DNA from: Billgrantia aerodenitrificans
Lineage (GTDB): Bacteria; Pseudomonadota; Gammaproteobacteria; Pseudomonadales; Halomonadaceae
Reading direction: 5' to 3'
DNA length: 64,000 nt
Assembly: GCF_021404405.1 (NCBI RefSeq)
Contig: NZ_JABFTV010000001.1
Coordinates: 434,001-498,000, forward strand
Both the position numbers and the translations under genes were made by a program. A model generated the notes under the pieces. That model saw nothing but the letters and a program-made list of their open reading frames with translations. It had not been told where the DNA came from and did not search any database. Below are positions 22,050 to 30,115 of this stretch, one piece after another. Positions within the stretch are counted from its first letter, which is position 1. Each line of letters opens with the position of its first letter.

Positions 22050-22657
22050 GCTTGCCGCTCCTCGTCTGTCAGTTTCTGCATGTAGCGCCAAAGCTGGCGC
22101 GCCTGCGGGTCGGCGCTCTGTGCCAGGGCCGCTTCTACCCCTTCCTGATCGGCCCGGGAGCGTTGTCGGCCGAGCTTGGCCTTGCCCTCGAGCGCTTCGA
22201 TGCGCAGGCGAAAGCCGACCACGCCGGCCTGCATCTTCTCCAGGTAGTCGTGCTCACGGCCCAGCGAATCGAGCAGGGCGGGCTCGAAGTGGGCCAGGCT
22301 GCGGTCGAGCAGCTCTCGTGTGGCCGAGGCGTCCAGCAGCTCCAGGCGCCCCGTGGCGTGCACGGCCAGGTAGTTCCAGGTGGGCACGGCAGGCTGGCTG
22401 GCGTACCAGCTCGGCGAGACATAGGCGTGAGGGCCGCTGAAGATCGCCAGCGCTCGGTTGCCGTCCAGTGCACGCCAGTGCGGATTGGCCCGGGCGAAGT
22501 GGCCGTAGAGCGCCCCGAGCTCGCCTTCGCTTCGTTCCAGCGTCAGGGGCAGGTGGGTGGCCTGCAGATCGGCGCCGACCAGCGTGGCGAAGGCGTGCCG
22601 CTCGACCAGATCCCAGGCCTGCTCACGCGATAGCCGCATCGATGGGGGAACGTACAT
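22046..22657 (-). CDS. PaiB-type FMN-binding protein
   Basis: The 203-residue protein shows the PaiB signature: MYVPPSMRLS at the start, HLPLTLERSEGELGALYGHF, ALAIFSGPHAYVSPSWYASQ, VPTWNYLAVHATGRL and LEKMQAGVVGFRLRIEALEG with a KAKLGRQRS tail. These are split-barrel FMN-binding proteins, named after a Bacillus regulator of sporulation genes; as enzymes or regulators they are poorly understood. GGAGG lies 6 bases before the ATG at 22657. It sits between two acetyltransferase genes, echoing the paiA (acetyltransferase)-paiB pairing of Bacillus. Confidence 0.9.
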   Translation of the reverse strand: MYVPPSMRLSREQAWDLVERHAFATLVGADLQATHLPLTLERSEGELGALYGHFARANPHWRALDGNRALAIFSGPHAYVSPSWYASQPAVPTWNYLAVHATGRLELLDASATRELLDRSLAHFEPALLDSLGREHDYLEKMQAGVVGFRLRIEALEGKAKLGRQRSRADQEGVEAALAQSADPQARQLWRYMQKLTDEERQA

Positions 22658-22668
22658 GGTGCCTCCGC

Positions 22669-23133
22669 TCAGCCTTGGTCTGCCTGGGTGTCGAACAGCA
22701 GGCCGTAGTGATAGAAGGTGGTATCGCGCTGCCAGCCGAGCGATTCGTAGAGTGCCTGGGCCGTGCGGTTGTCGATCTCGGTGGCGAGCTTGAGATGGCC
22801 GACGCCATGGGCGTGGGCCAGCTCCCTGGCAGCCTGCATCAGGGCGCGCCCGACGCCGCTGCGACGAGCCACCGGGGCGACGAACAGATCGTTGAGCAGC
22901 CACAGCGGCGCCAGGCGCACGGTGGAAAGCAGAGGATAGAGCTGTACGAAGCCCTGCAGGTCTCCCTCACCGCCTGTATGGACCAGGATATGCGAATCGC
23001 CGTGCTCGAGGCGTGCCTGCAGGAACTGCCGGGCACCCTCGAGATCCGACGGCTGGCGGTAGAACTGCCGGTAGCCGTCGAGTAGCTGACTGAGTGGCTC
23101 CAGGTCGTTGCGGGTGGCTTGGCGGATGGGCAT
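22669..23133 (-). CDS. GNAT acetyltransferase
   Basis: The 154-residue protein has the full GNAT core: IRQATRNDLEPLSQLLDGYR, WLLNDLFVAPVARRSGVGRA (acetyl-CoA pyrophosphate loop R-x-x-G-x-G-x-A) and LATEIDNRTAQALYESLGW. It is the first gene of the operon followed by the PaiB-like gene and a second acetyltransferase. A pair of direct repeats lies 61-93 bases upstream of its start and may be the MocR operator. The substrate is unknown; polyamines or small amines would fit the PaiA/PaiB and MocR context. Confidence 0.88.
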   Translation of the reverse strand: MPIRQATRNDLEPLSQLLDGYRQFYRQPSDLEGARQFLQARLEHGDSHILVHTGGEGDLQGFVQLYPLLSTVRLAPLWLLNDLFVAPVARRSGVGRALMQAARELAHAHGVGHLKLATEIDNRTAQALYESLGWQRDTTFYHYGLLFDTQADQG

Positions 23134-23193
23134 GGGTGGCTCCTCTGCGTTGCGATGGGTGAGGACCAGTGTGAAATGAATCTGGTACCTTGC

Positions 23194-23226
23194 TAAGAGC
23201 CATTTTTTTGTTATTCGTTAGGGCCA
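23194..23226 (-). promoter_or_regulatory. Direct repeat upstream of the acetyltransferase operon, candidate MocR site
   Basis: On the plus strand TAAGAGCCA (23194-23202) and TTAGGGCCA (23218-23226) match at 7 of 9 positions, with a 24-base period. MocR-family regulators bind such tandem direct repeats at promoters they control. The repeats are separated by an A/T-rich stretch. Confidence 0.4.
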
Positions 23227-23292
23227 CTTTTCGTTGGCGCGAGCGCTGCAAAAAACAGCGGACGTCTTCCATGAGCGGGCTAGAATGGAGCG

Positions 23293-24240
23293 ATGACTCT
23301 CTCGACCGAAACGCGCCCTGTGGGCGGCGCGGCCCCAGCAGCCGAGATGACGCTGCGTTTGCCCTACCGGCCTCCCTATGACTGGCAGGCGATACTCGGC
23401 TTTCTGGCCCGGCGCGCCATTGCCGGCCTGGAACGCATCGACGGCGAGGCCTATCACCGTCTCTTCCGCGAGGCGGGGGCGATGGGCTCCGTGAGCGTTA
23501 CCCACGCTCCGGCCGACACGGCGCTGCATGTCACGCTGCGTCTGCCCGAGCCTATCGATCCGTCCGCCATCGTCGCTCGGCTGCTGCGGCTCTTCGACCT
23601 GCACGCCGACCCCGAGGCAATACGCCAGGGGCTCGGTCGCGACCCCACCCTGGCGCCATTGGTCGAGCGCCGCCCGGGGCTGCGGGTGCCGGGCGGCTGG
23701 GACCCGTTCGAGATCGCCGTGCGCGCGATACTCGGTCAGCAGGTCAGCGTCGATGCCGCCACCCGGCTTGCCGGACGCCTGGTCGAACGCCTGGGCGAGC
23801 GGTTGGCAGAACCGTTCGTCCCCGGCCTGGACCGGCTGTTCCCCGCACCCGAGCGCTTCACCTTTGCGGAGATCAAGGCCCTCGGCATGCCCGGCGCACG
23901 CGCCAGCGCCCTGGCGGGACTGGCCTTGGCCTACCGTGAGCAGCCACAGCTGTTCGAGCGGCGTGGCGAGCTCGACGACAGCGTGGCGCAGCTGTGCGCG
24001 CTGCCCGGTATCGGTGCCTGGACGGCGCACTACATCGCCATGCGCGGGCTGCGGGAGAGTGATGCCTTCCTGCCCTCGGACGTGGCCGTACAGCGGGCGC
24101 TGGCGGAGCAGGGCAAACGCCCCACGCCGCGTGAGCTGCTGGCCCGCGCCGAGGTCTGGCGGCCCTGGCGTGCCTACGCCGTAATGCACCTGTGGCATGC
24201 CGATGCGGCAACCACGCAGGCAAAAGCGAGACAGGGCTAA
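23293..24240 (+). CDS. alkA: DNA-3-methyladenine glycosylase II
   Basis: The 315-residue protein has an AlkA N-terminal domain (about 20-130, with LRLPYRPPYDWQAILGFLA) and an HhH-GPD domain. Landmarks are GWDPFEIAVRAILGQQVSVD, the helix-hairpin-helix LCALPGIGAWTAHYIAMRGL, and the catalytic Asp263 in FLPSDVAVQRAL. It removes alkylated bases such as 3-methyladenine. Unlike many relatives it lacks an Ada AraC domain. The ogt gene follows after 20 bases, making an alkylation-repair operon. The N-terminal 18 residues are low-complexity, so the true start is a little uncertain. Confidence 0.93.
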   Translation: MTLSTETRPVGGAAPAAEMTLRLPYRPPYDWQAILGFLARRAIAGLERIDGEAYHRLFREAGAMGSVSVTHAPADTALHVTLRLPEPIDPSAIVARLLRLFDLHADPEAIRQGLGRDPTLAPLVERRPGLRVPGGWDPFEIAVRAILGQQVSVDAATRLAGRLVERLGERLAEPFVPGLDRLFPAPERFTFAEIKALGMPGARASALAGLALAYREQPQLFERRGELDDSVAQLCALPGIGAWTAHYIAMRGLRESDAFLPSDVAVQRALAEQGKRPTPRELLARAEVWRPWRAYAVMHLWHADAATTQAKARQG

Positions 24241-24251
24241 AGCGAGACAGG
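24223..24251 (+). repeat. Short tandem duplication at the alkA stop codon
   Basis: AAAGCGAGACAGG occurs at 24223-24235 and again at 24239-24251, period 16 bases, spanning the alkA stop and the leader of ogt. It looks like replication slippage. Confidence 0.7.
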
Positions 24252-24260
24252 AGAAAGGCG

Positions 24261-24815
24261 ATGCAACTCTGGCTTGATCTGATGTCGTCCCCAGTGGGCG
24301 AACTGAGTCTGGTCGGCGACGAACAGGGAGCGCTGCGGGCGCTGGAGTTCGACAGCAATGACGAGCGCCTGCATCGCCTGCTGACGCGTCACTACCGCGA
24401 TTATCATCTCTCCCGGGGCAGAGCACCCGTGCTCGTGCGCGAGGCCCTGGAAGCCTACTTCGCCGGCGACCCGTCCCATCTCGATGGGCTACCGGTGGCC
24501 ACCGGCGGTACCGAGTTCCAGCGTCTGGTGTGGCAGGCGCTGCGCGGCATTCCATTCGGCACCACCATCAGCTACGGCGAGCTTGCCGCCAGGATAGGGC
24601 GGCCCGGTGCCAGCCGTGCCGTGGGCCTGGCCAACGGCGCCAATCCGATCTCCATCGTGGTGCCCTGCCATCGGGTGATCGGCGCCAACGGCACTCTGAC
24701 CGGCTATGGCGGCGGGCTACCGCGCAAGCGCTGGCTGGTGGAGCATGAGCGGGGGCTGGTGCAGGGCGAGCTTTTCCAGGGAGGGCTGTTTCAGGGAGAG
24801 CTGACGCTTCTCTAG
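24261..24815 (+). CDS. ogt: Methylated-DNA--[protein]-cysteine S-methyltransferase
   Basis: This 184-residue suicide repair protein takes the methyl group from O6-methylguanine onto Cys136 in the invariant IVVPCHRVIGANG. Other landmarks are FQRLVWQALRGIPFGTTISY and SRAVGLANGANP. AGGAG lies 9 bases upstream of the ATG at 24261. It follows alkA by 20 bases. The C-terminus carries a three-unit pentapeptide repeat, QGELF-QGGLF-QGELT, encoded by 15-base tandem repeats (24762-24806); it extends past the usual family end and probably arose by slippage. Confidence 0.94.
   Translation: MQLWLDLMSSPVGELSLVGDEQGALRALEFDSNDERLHRLLTRHYRDYHLSRGRAPVLVREALEAYFAGDPSHLDGLPVATGGTEFQRLVWQALRGIPFGTTISYGELAARIGRPGASRAVGLANGANPISIVVPCHRVIGANGTLTGYGGGLPRKRWLVEHERGLVQGELFQGGLFQGELTLL
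24762..24806 (+). repeat. 15-base tandem repeat at the 3' end of ogt
   Basis: Three in-frame 15-base units encode QGELF, QGGLF and QGELT at the C-terminus of the methyltransferase. Slippage could vary the copy number without breaking the frame. Confidence 0.8.
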
Positions 24816-24830
24816 CCCCGCCGGGCCGGC

Positions 24831-25322
24831 TCAGGACTCTTCCGACAACCCTTCCAACAGCTTGCCGAGCAGTTCACCCAATGTTTGCTGCTCTTCGCGG
24901 CTCAGGGCGGCGAGCATCCTGGCTTCATTCTCGACATGCTCAGGAATCATGCGCTCCATCAGCGCCATGCCCTTCTCGGTCAGCGATACCAGCGTGCCGC
25001 GTCGATCCTCGGGATTCGGCGAGCGTACGATCAGGCCCGCCTTCTCGAGCCGATCCAGCCGACTGGTCATGCCACCCGATGAGATCATCAGCGTCTCGAA
25101 CAGCTGTGTCGGCCCCAGGCGGTAGGGGGCGCCTGCGCGACGCAGCGTCGCCAGCACATCGAACTCCCCGGCCTGCAGGCCGTGTGACTTGAAAAAGACC
25201 TGCAACCGCTCCTGGGTGAGCAACTGCGTAGTCTTCAGATACCCCACCACCTCCATCGGCAGCAGGTCGAGATCGGGCATTTCCCGCTGCCATTGCGCAA
25301 CGGCGTGCTTGACACGGTTCAT
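24831..25322 (-). CDS. MarR-family regulator
   Basis: The 163-residue protein has the MarR winged helix: LQAGEFDVLATLRRAGAPYR, LMISSGGMTSRLDRLEKAGL and the wing RSPNPEDRRGTLVSLTEKG. It is divergent from an EamA transporter, with a perfect TATCTT-N6-AAGATA palindrome 9 bases upstream of its own start, so self-repression and repression of the exporter-nitroreductase operon are expected. The effector is probably a small aromatic or electrophilic compound, judging only from the family. Confidence 0.92.
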   Translation of the reverse strand: MNRVKHAVAQWQREMPDLDLLPMEVVGYLKTTQLLTQERLQVFFKSHGLQAGEFDVLATLRRAGAPYRLGPTQLFETLMISSGGMTSRLDRLEKAGLIVRSPNPEDRRGTLVSLTEKGMALMERMIPEHVENEARMLAALSREEQQTLGELLGKLLEGLSEES

Positions 25323-25331
25323 GTGGATATT

Positions 25332-25349
25332 TATCTTTCCATTAAGATA
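25332..25349. promoter_or_regulatory. MarR-type operator
   Basis: TATCTT-N6-AAGATA is a perfect 18-base interrupted palindrome of the ATCTT/AAGAT type bound by many MarR proteins. It sits between marR and the EamA gene. Confidence 0.7.
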
Positions 25350-25391
25350 CTTTTCGGCAAGATTCTCGTTGCCGCGCTATAGGAGGCGATC

Positions 25392-26333
25392 ATGACCAAT
25401 TCCACGCTATCGAGCAACCGTACCGGCTGGTATGCCCTGGGTTGCCTGCTGCTGGTCGGCAGCCTGCTGGCGCTTTCGCTGGCCGTGGCCAAGCTTGCCG
25501 ACGACGCCGGCGCACCGCGCCTTGGTTTCCTGATGGTGGCGGTCACCGGTGCTGGTGTGCTGCTGCTGGCGCTCGCGGCGGTGCAACGTCAGCCGATGAA
25601 GCTCGACCGGCGCATCATCGAGTACGCGCTGGTGTCGGGTGCGCTGTTCGCCTTGCCCAATGCGCTGGGTTTTCTGGCGGTACGCCACGTGGGGGCGGGC
25701 TTCGTTTCGCTCAGCTTTGCCTTTCCGATCCTCGTGACCTGGATGCTCGCGGTAGGGTTGGGCATGGAGCGCATGAACCCGCTGCGACTGAGCGGTGTGC
25801 TGCTGGGGCTATCGGGCGGGGTGCTGCTGGCGTGGGCCAAGGCGGGTGGCATGTCGGGTGCCCAGGGCTGGGTCGTGCTGGTCCTGGCGATTCCCTTGAT
25901 CATCGCGCTGGGCAACATCTACCGCACCCTGCGCTGGCCCGGCGAGGCGGGGCCGGTCTATCTCGCCGCGCTGATGCTGCTGGGAGGCGCCCTGGCACTT
26001 GCCCCCTTCGTGCTGGCGTTCGAGGCGCGTCAATTCACTCAGCTGCTCGGCTCTGCCGATGTGCTCCGGCTGCTGTTCGCCGAAGTCGCCGTCTTCACCG
26101 TGCTCTACGTCTTCTACTTCGTGCTGCAGAAAATTGCCGGCCCCGTCTACCTCAGCCAGATCGGCATGGTGGCGGCGCTGGTCGGTACCCTGATCGCCGT
26201 CTTGCTGCTGGGTGAGTCGGTGCCGCCCTTCCTCGGCCTGGCGGGGGTACTGGTGGCCCTCGGTGCCGGGCTGTTCCACCGTGGTGCTTCGCACCACACC
26301 TCACCGCCGACGCTGGCCTTGGCCAAACCTTGA
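25392..26333 (+). CDS. EamA/DMT-family transporter
   Basis: The 313-residue inner-membrane protein has ten predicted helices in two EamA repeats. Typical segments are RHVGAGFVSLSFAFPILVTW, LGLSGGVLLAWAKAGG, PVYLSQIGMVAALVGTLIAV and LLGESVPPFLGLAGVLVALG. Members export metabolites, amino acids or drugs; the cargo is unknown. It is divergent from marR with the operator between, and a nitroreductase gene follows after 14 bases. An exporter plus a flavin reductase under MarR control suggests detoxification. Confidence 0.9.
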   Translation: MTNSTLSSNRTGWYALGCLLLVGSLLALSLAVAKLADDAGAPRLGFLMVAVTGAGVLLLALAAVQRQPMKLDRRIIEYALVSGALFALPNALGFLAVRHVGAGFVSLSFAFPILVTWMLAVGLGMERMNPLRLSGVLLGLSGGVLLAWAKAGGMSGAQGWVVLVLAIPLIIALGNIYRTLRWPGEAGPVYLAALMLLGGALALAPFVLAFEARQFTQLLGSADVLRLLFAEVAVFTVLYVFYFVLQKIAGPVYLSQIGMVAALVGTLIAVLLLGESVPPFLGLAGVLVALGAGLFHRGASHHTSPPTLALAKP

Positions 26334-26347
26334 ACCGGGAGAACATC

Positions 26348-26989
26348 ATGTCCGTCATGGAAGCCCTGCACTGGCGCTATGCCGCCAAGCGCATGAATGG
26401 TACGAAAGTGGCGCGAAAAGCGCTGGATGACATCCTCGATGCGGCGCACCTGGCGCCATCCTCCTATGGCCTGCAGCCCTACAGCGTGCTGGTGATCGAA
26501 GAGCCGGCACTGCGCGAGCGCATCCGGCGCACTGCCTGCGATCAGCCCCAGATCAGCGAATGCTCCCATCTGCTGATCTTTGCCGCCTGGTCCGAGGTGG
26601 ATGGACGGCATGTGGATGAGCTGATCGAACTGACAGCCGCCTCCCGCGGCCTCGACCCGAAAGAGCTGGAAGGGTATCGGCAGGCACTGCATGGCGCCGT
26701 CGCCGGCTTCGCCACGCCGGAGGCGCGATACCATTGGGCGGCCCGGCAGGCCTATATCGCCCTGGGCACGGCCTTGACTGCCGCCGCAGCGCAGCGAGTC
26801 GATGCCTCGCCGATGGAAGGATTCGATCCTGCCGCGCTGGACGCCCTGCTTGGGCTCGAAGAGCAGGGCTTGCGCAGTGTGGTGTTGCTGGCGCTCGGCT
26901 ATCGCGATACGCAACAAGATCGCCTGGCTGGGCAGGCCAAGGTGCGCTGGCCCAGGGAGCGCTTCGTGGTGGAGTTGAGCGGAGCCTAG
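26348..26989 (+). CDS. Nitroreductase-family NAD(P)H oxidoreductase
   Basis: This 213-residue FMN enzyme of the NfsB-like group has an N-terminal HWRYAAKRMNGTKV, the FMN/substrate segment AAHLAPSSYGLQPYSVLVIE, and a C-terminal glycine-rich turn with VVLLALGYRDTQQD followed by KVRWPRERFV. It should reduce nitro compounds or quinones in the cytosol. GGGAG precedes the ATG at 26348. It is co-transcribed with the EamA exporter, and its last 4 bases overlap the end of the convergent cupin pseudogene. Confidence 0.9.
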   Translation: MSVMEALHWRYAAKRMNGTKVARKALDDILDAAHLAPSSYGLQPYSVLVIEEPALRERIRRTACDQPQISECSHLLIFAAWSEVDGRHVDELIELTAASRGLDPKELEGYRQALHGAVAGFATPEARYHWAARQAYIALGTALTAAAAQRVDASPMEGFDPAALDALLGLEEQGLRSVVLLALGYRDTQQDRLAGQAKVRWPRERFVVELSGA

Positions 26990-27290
26990 ACGCTGCCTTC
27001 CTTCTCGACAACCAGCACCCGGGCTTCGCCGACCGGGCAGGCGACATGCTCGGTGCCTACCGAGGCATAGAAAATGTCGCCCACTTCCAGCAGTTGGCTA
27101 TGTTCGACACCGTCGCGGCGATAGCGCATTTCCACCTGGCCACCACGAAGACTTCCTCACCGTCGTTGACGTGCCAGCGGTAGGGCTGGTCGGTCCAGTG
27201 CAGGCGGGTGGTGATGCCGTTCATGTTGGCGATGTCCTGGGCGCCCCAGGCACGCTCGGCGGTGAAGCCCCGGCTGCGGGTGATTTTCAT
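26986..27290 (-). pseudogene. Cupin-domain protein, frameshifted
   Basis: The 5' part encodes MKITRSRGFTAERAWGAQDI and RWHVNDGEEVFVV, a small cupin. At about 27139-27143 the frame breaks. Reading on in the next frame gives EMRYRRDGVEHSQLLEVGDI, FYASVGTEHVACPVGEARVL and VVEKEGSV to a stop at 26986-26988, which is the expected second half. Compared with my recollection of intact relatives (VV-LDG-VEMRY) about seven bases are missing at the junction. The intact protein would be about 102 residues. It is either a recent pseudogene or, less likely for a 7-base gap, an assembly error. It is divergent from the LysR gene at 27457. Confidence 0.85.
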
Positions 27291-27395
27291 GAATTGAATT
27301 CCTTGGAGTCGGTCCGAGTTTTTCAGCCGTATCGGTGCAGAGTTTAAGCGGAGTTACTGCTTCTTTCTGCTATATTTTTTGGTTGAAGATGCTGC

Positions 27396-27411
27396 GGTGT
27401 TTCAAAACACC
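27396..27411. promoter_or_regulatory. Perfect palindrome upstream of the LysR gene
   Basis: GGTGTT-TCAA-AACACC is a 16-base perfect interrupted palindrome in the A+T-rich gap between the cupin pseudogene and the LysR gene. It is a candidate LysR operator. Confidence 0.45.
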
Positions 27412-27456
27412 TCATTAATAATAGCCGAGTCATTTTATTTATAGCGAAACTTTATA

Positions 27457-28326
27457 ATGCTCGATCTCCTGCTGCTCCGTAGCTTCGTGTCGGTCGTCGA
27501 AGAGAGAAGCTTTACGGCTGCCGCCAATCGGCTGCACCTGACACAGCCCGCCATCAGCGGACACTTGCGCCGCCTGGAGTCCCAACTGGGCAAGGCGTTA
27601 CTCGAACGAACCACCCGCAGCGTTCAGCTGACGCCGGATGGAGAACGCCTGCTGGGCTATGCGCGTGCAATTCTGGCGTTGAATCGGGATGCCATGGAAG
27701 AGGTTTCCCGCTCTGCCGAGCAGCGCAGCATTCGCTTTGGAGTGTCAGAGGATTTCGCCAATGAACGCTTGCTTACGCTATTGAAGCGTTTCATGCAGTG
27801 CCACCCTGCTGTGGATATCGAAGTCCGCGTCGGCATCCCAGGGGAGTTGCTCGGTGCCATGCGTCAGGGTTACGTCGATATGGTGCTTGGGGCGCAATGT
27901 GGCGAGCCTGTCACGGGAACCCGCCTATGGCAGGAACCCTTGGTGTGGGCCTGGAGTGAGCATGCGGAACAAGAGCTTCCTTCGCCCTTGCCTCTGGCGC
28001 TCTTCCCTGAACCCTGCCCCTATCGGGAGATTGCCTTGGCTCAACTGGCCATGGCAGGCATTGCACAGCGCACTGCCATACTGTGCATGAGTGGGGCCGG
28101 TCTGCGTGTCGCCGCCGCAACCGGATTCGCCGTCGCTCCCATGCCGGCCAGCCAATTGAAGCCGGGGCTGATTGCTTTGTCCGCAGAGCATGGGCTGCCG
28201 GAATTGCCCGCCGCGGAAATCATGCTGGTCAGCGAAGCGAGTCATTCAGAGTGGGGCCTTTTGAGGGCATTGGCGGATGCCCTGTTGGCTGGCATGCGGC
28301 CGGTTCGAGCGGTCGAGACTGCCTGA
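27457..28326 (+). CDS. LysR-family regulator
   Basis: The 289-residue protein begins MLDLLLLRSFVSVVEERSFT with the helix-turn-helix ANRLHLTQPAISGHLRRLES, followed by a LysR effector domain (RSIRFGVSEDFANERLLTLL onward). It is divergent from the broken cupin gene, which was presumably its target. No ligand can be assigned. The ATG follows an A/T-rich leader without a strong Shine-Dalgarno sequence. Confidence 0.9.
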   Translation: MLDLLLLRSFVSVVEERSFTAAANRLHLTQPAISGHLRRLESQLGKALLERTTRSVQLTPDGERLLGYARAILALNRDAMEEVSRSAEQRSIRFGVSEDFANERLLTLLKRFMQCHPAVDIEVRVGIPGELLGAMRQGYVDMVLGAQCGEPVTGTRLWQEPLVWAWSEHAEQELPSPLPLALFPEPCPYREIALAQLAMAGIAQRTAILCMSGAGLRVAAATGFAVAPMPASQLKPGLIALSAEHGLPELPAAEIMLVSEASHSEWGLLRALADALLAGMRPVRAVETA

Positions 28327-28422
28327 TTCGTGATGTTCATTAGCACGCCCTGTCGATTCACGGCGTGCTGGTTCGATCCCTTATCAGGCAGCCATGAGGC
28401 TGCGTTTACTGGAGGAAGTCCC

Positions 28423-28782
28423 ATGCAATACATGCTGATGTGCTGTATCGACGAGGCGCTGTGGAATGGCCTGCCCGATGCCGAGCGCGATGCCGTCATG
28501 CACGATTACAACGCCCTGATCCAGGAGATGGTTACCAGCGGACACTATCGGGGTGGGGCTCGACTGCAGTCGGTGGAGTCGGCCACCACGCTGCGCGAGC
28601 AGAACGGCAATACGGTGATGCTGGACGGCCCCTTCGCCGAGAGTCGCGAGCAACTGGGCGGCTTTCACGTGGTGGAGTGTCGCGACCTGGACGAGGCCTT
28701 GGCGCTGGCCCGGCGTATCCCGCCGCTGCGGGTCGGCGGTTCGGTGGAGGTGAGGCCGGTGGATCCCGCCTATCGATTGTGA
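28423..28782 (+). CDS. YCII-related DGPF-domain protein
   Basis: The 119-residue protein has the family's start [14 protein letters not shown] and the name-giving DGPF in [20 protein letters not shown]. YciI-like proteins have a ferredoxin-like dimeric fold; their reaction is mostly unknown. GGAGGA precedes the ATG at 28423. The next gene, an ECF sigma factor of the group that always co-occurs with DGPF proteins, starts 7 bases after the stop, so the two form an operon. Confidence 0.92.
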   Translation: MQYMLMCCIDEALWNGLPDAERDAVMHDYNALIQEMVTSGHYRGGARLQSVESATTLREQNGNTVMLDGPFAESREQLGGFHVVECRDLDEALALARRIPPLRVGGSVEVRPVDPAYRL

Positions 28783-28789
28783 GGACTGC

Positions 28790-30037
28790 GTGTCTCTGGA
28801 TGAGCTGTATCGTCGCGAATATGGCCGCGTACTGGCCAGCCTGATTCGCCGCTTCGGTCACTTCGAACTGGCCGAAGATGCCGTGCAGGCGGCCTTCGAG
28901 GCGGCAATGGTGCAGTGGCCGGCCGAGGGCTGGCCGCCGAACCCGACCTCGTGGCTGATCGCCACCGCGCGCCACAAGGTGGTCGATCAGCTGCGCCACC
29001 AGCAGATGCGCGAGCGCAAGGGCGACGAGCTGCGTCAGCACCTGGAACTGCTGCTGGACAACGACCTCGAGAGCGAGCCCCTCGACAGCCTGCGCCTGAT
29101 CTTCGCCTGCTGTCACCCGGCCCTGGCCCGGCCCGCCCAGGTTGCGCTGACGCTGCATACCGTGGGTGGGCTGCGCACCGAGGAGATCGCCCGCGCCTTC
29201 ATGGTGCCGGTGCCGACTCTGGCCCAGCGCCTGGTACGGGCCAAGGCCAAGATTCGCGATGCCGGCATTCCTTTCGAGGTGCCCGACGACACCGCCCTGG
29301 GCGAGCGCCTGGAGCCGGTACTTGCGGTGATCTACCTGATCTTCAACGAAGGCTATGCGGCCAGCTTCGGCGACGATTGGGTACGCAGCGACCTGTGCCG
29401 CGAGGCGATTCGATTGGGACGCATGCTGGTACGACTGCTGCCGGCGGAGCGTGAGGCGCGAGGCCTGCTGGCGTTGATGCTGCTGCATCATGCCCGGCGC
29501 GATGCACGCACCGATGCGGCCGGCGATATCGTGCTGCTGGATGAGCAGAATCGCTCGCGCTGGCATGCCGATGAGATCGAAGAGGGTAGTGCCCATGTGG
29601 GTATCGCGCTGCGTGGCGGCCTGCCCGGCGGCTATGCGGTGCAGGCCGCCATCGCCGCGTTGCACGCCGAGGCGGCGACTCCCGAAGAGACCGACTGGCG
29701 GCGCATCGCCGCGCTCTACAGCCTGCTTTACGCCATTCAGCCTACGCCGGTAGTGGCGCTCAACCGGGCCGTGGCGGTGGCCATGGCCGATGGGCTGCAA
29801 GCGGGCTTGGAGCAGCTCGACAAGATCCATCTTCCCGGCTATCACCTGCTGCCCGCCACGCGCGCCGACCTGCTGCGTCGGCTGGGGCGCCCTGGCGAGG
29901 CGGCCGAGCATTACCGCCAGGCCCTGGCATTGGTGACCCAGGGCGCCGAGCGGCGCTTTCTCGAGCGGCGCCTGCGAGAGGTCACGGCAGCGCACATCAC
30001 TGTCGATTTTGCCGCTGCTGAATCGAAGACCCCATGA
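28790..30037 (+). CDS. ECF42-type RNA polymerase sigma factor with TPR-like C-terminal extension
   Basis: The 415-residue protein starts at a GTG with GAGG close upstream. Sigma region 2 covers [35 protein letters not shown] and [20 protein letters not shown]. Region 4 covers [20 protein letters not shown]. Residues 180-410 are a long helical extension ([46 protein letters not shown]) resembling TPR repeats. This architecture and the adjacent DGPF gene are hallmarks of group ECF42. No anti-sigma factor is adjacent; the extension is thought to regulate such factors itself. Confidence 0.93.
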   Translation: MSLDELYRREYGRVLASLIRRFGHFELAEDAVQAAFEAAMVQWPAEGWPPNPTSWLIATARHKVVDQLRHQQMRERKGDELRQHLELLLDNDLESEPLDSLRLIFACCHPALARPAQVALTLHTVGGLRTEEIARAFMVPVPTLAQRLVRAKAKIRDAGIPFEVPDDTALGERLEPVLAVIYLIFNEGYAASFGDDWVRSDLCREAIRLGRMLVRLLPAEREARGLLALMLLHHARRDARTDAAGDIVLLDEQNRSRWHADEIEEGSAHVGIALRGGLPGGYAVQAAIAALHAEAATPEETDWRRIAALYSLLYAIQPTPVVALNRAVAVAMADGLQAGLEQLDKIHLPGYHLLPATRADLLRRLGRPGEAAEHYRQALALVTQGAERRFLERRLREVTAAHITVDFAAAESKTP

Positions 30038-30115
30038 GCTTGGCCATCCGGGCCGGCTCAATGACTCACTCCATGTCTTACTCAACAACTGACTCGACAA
30101 CAGGGAGACAAGACC

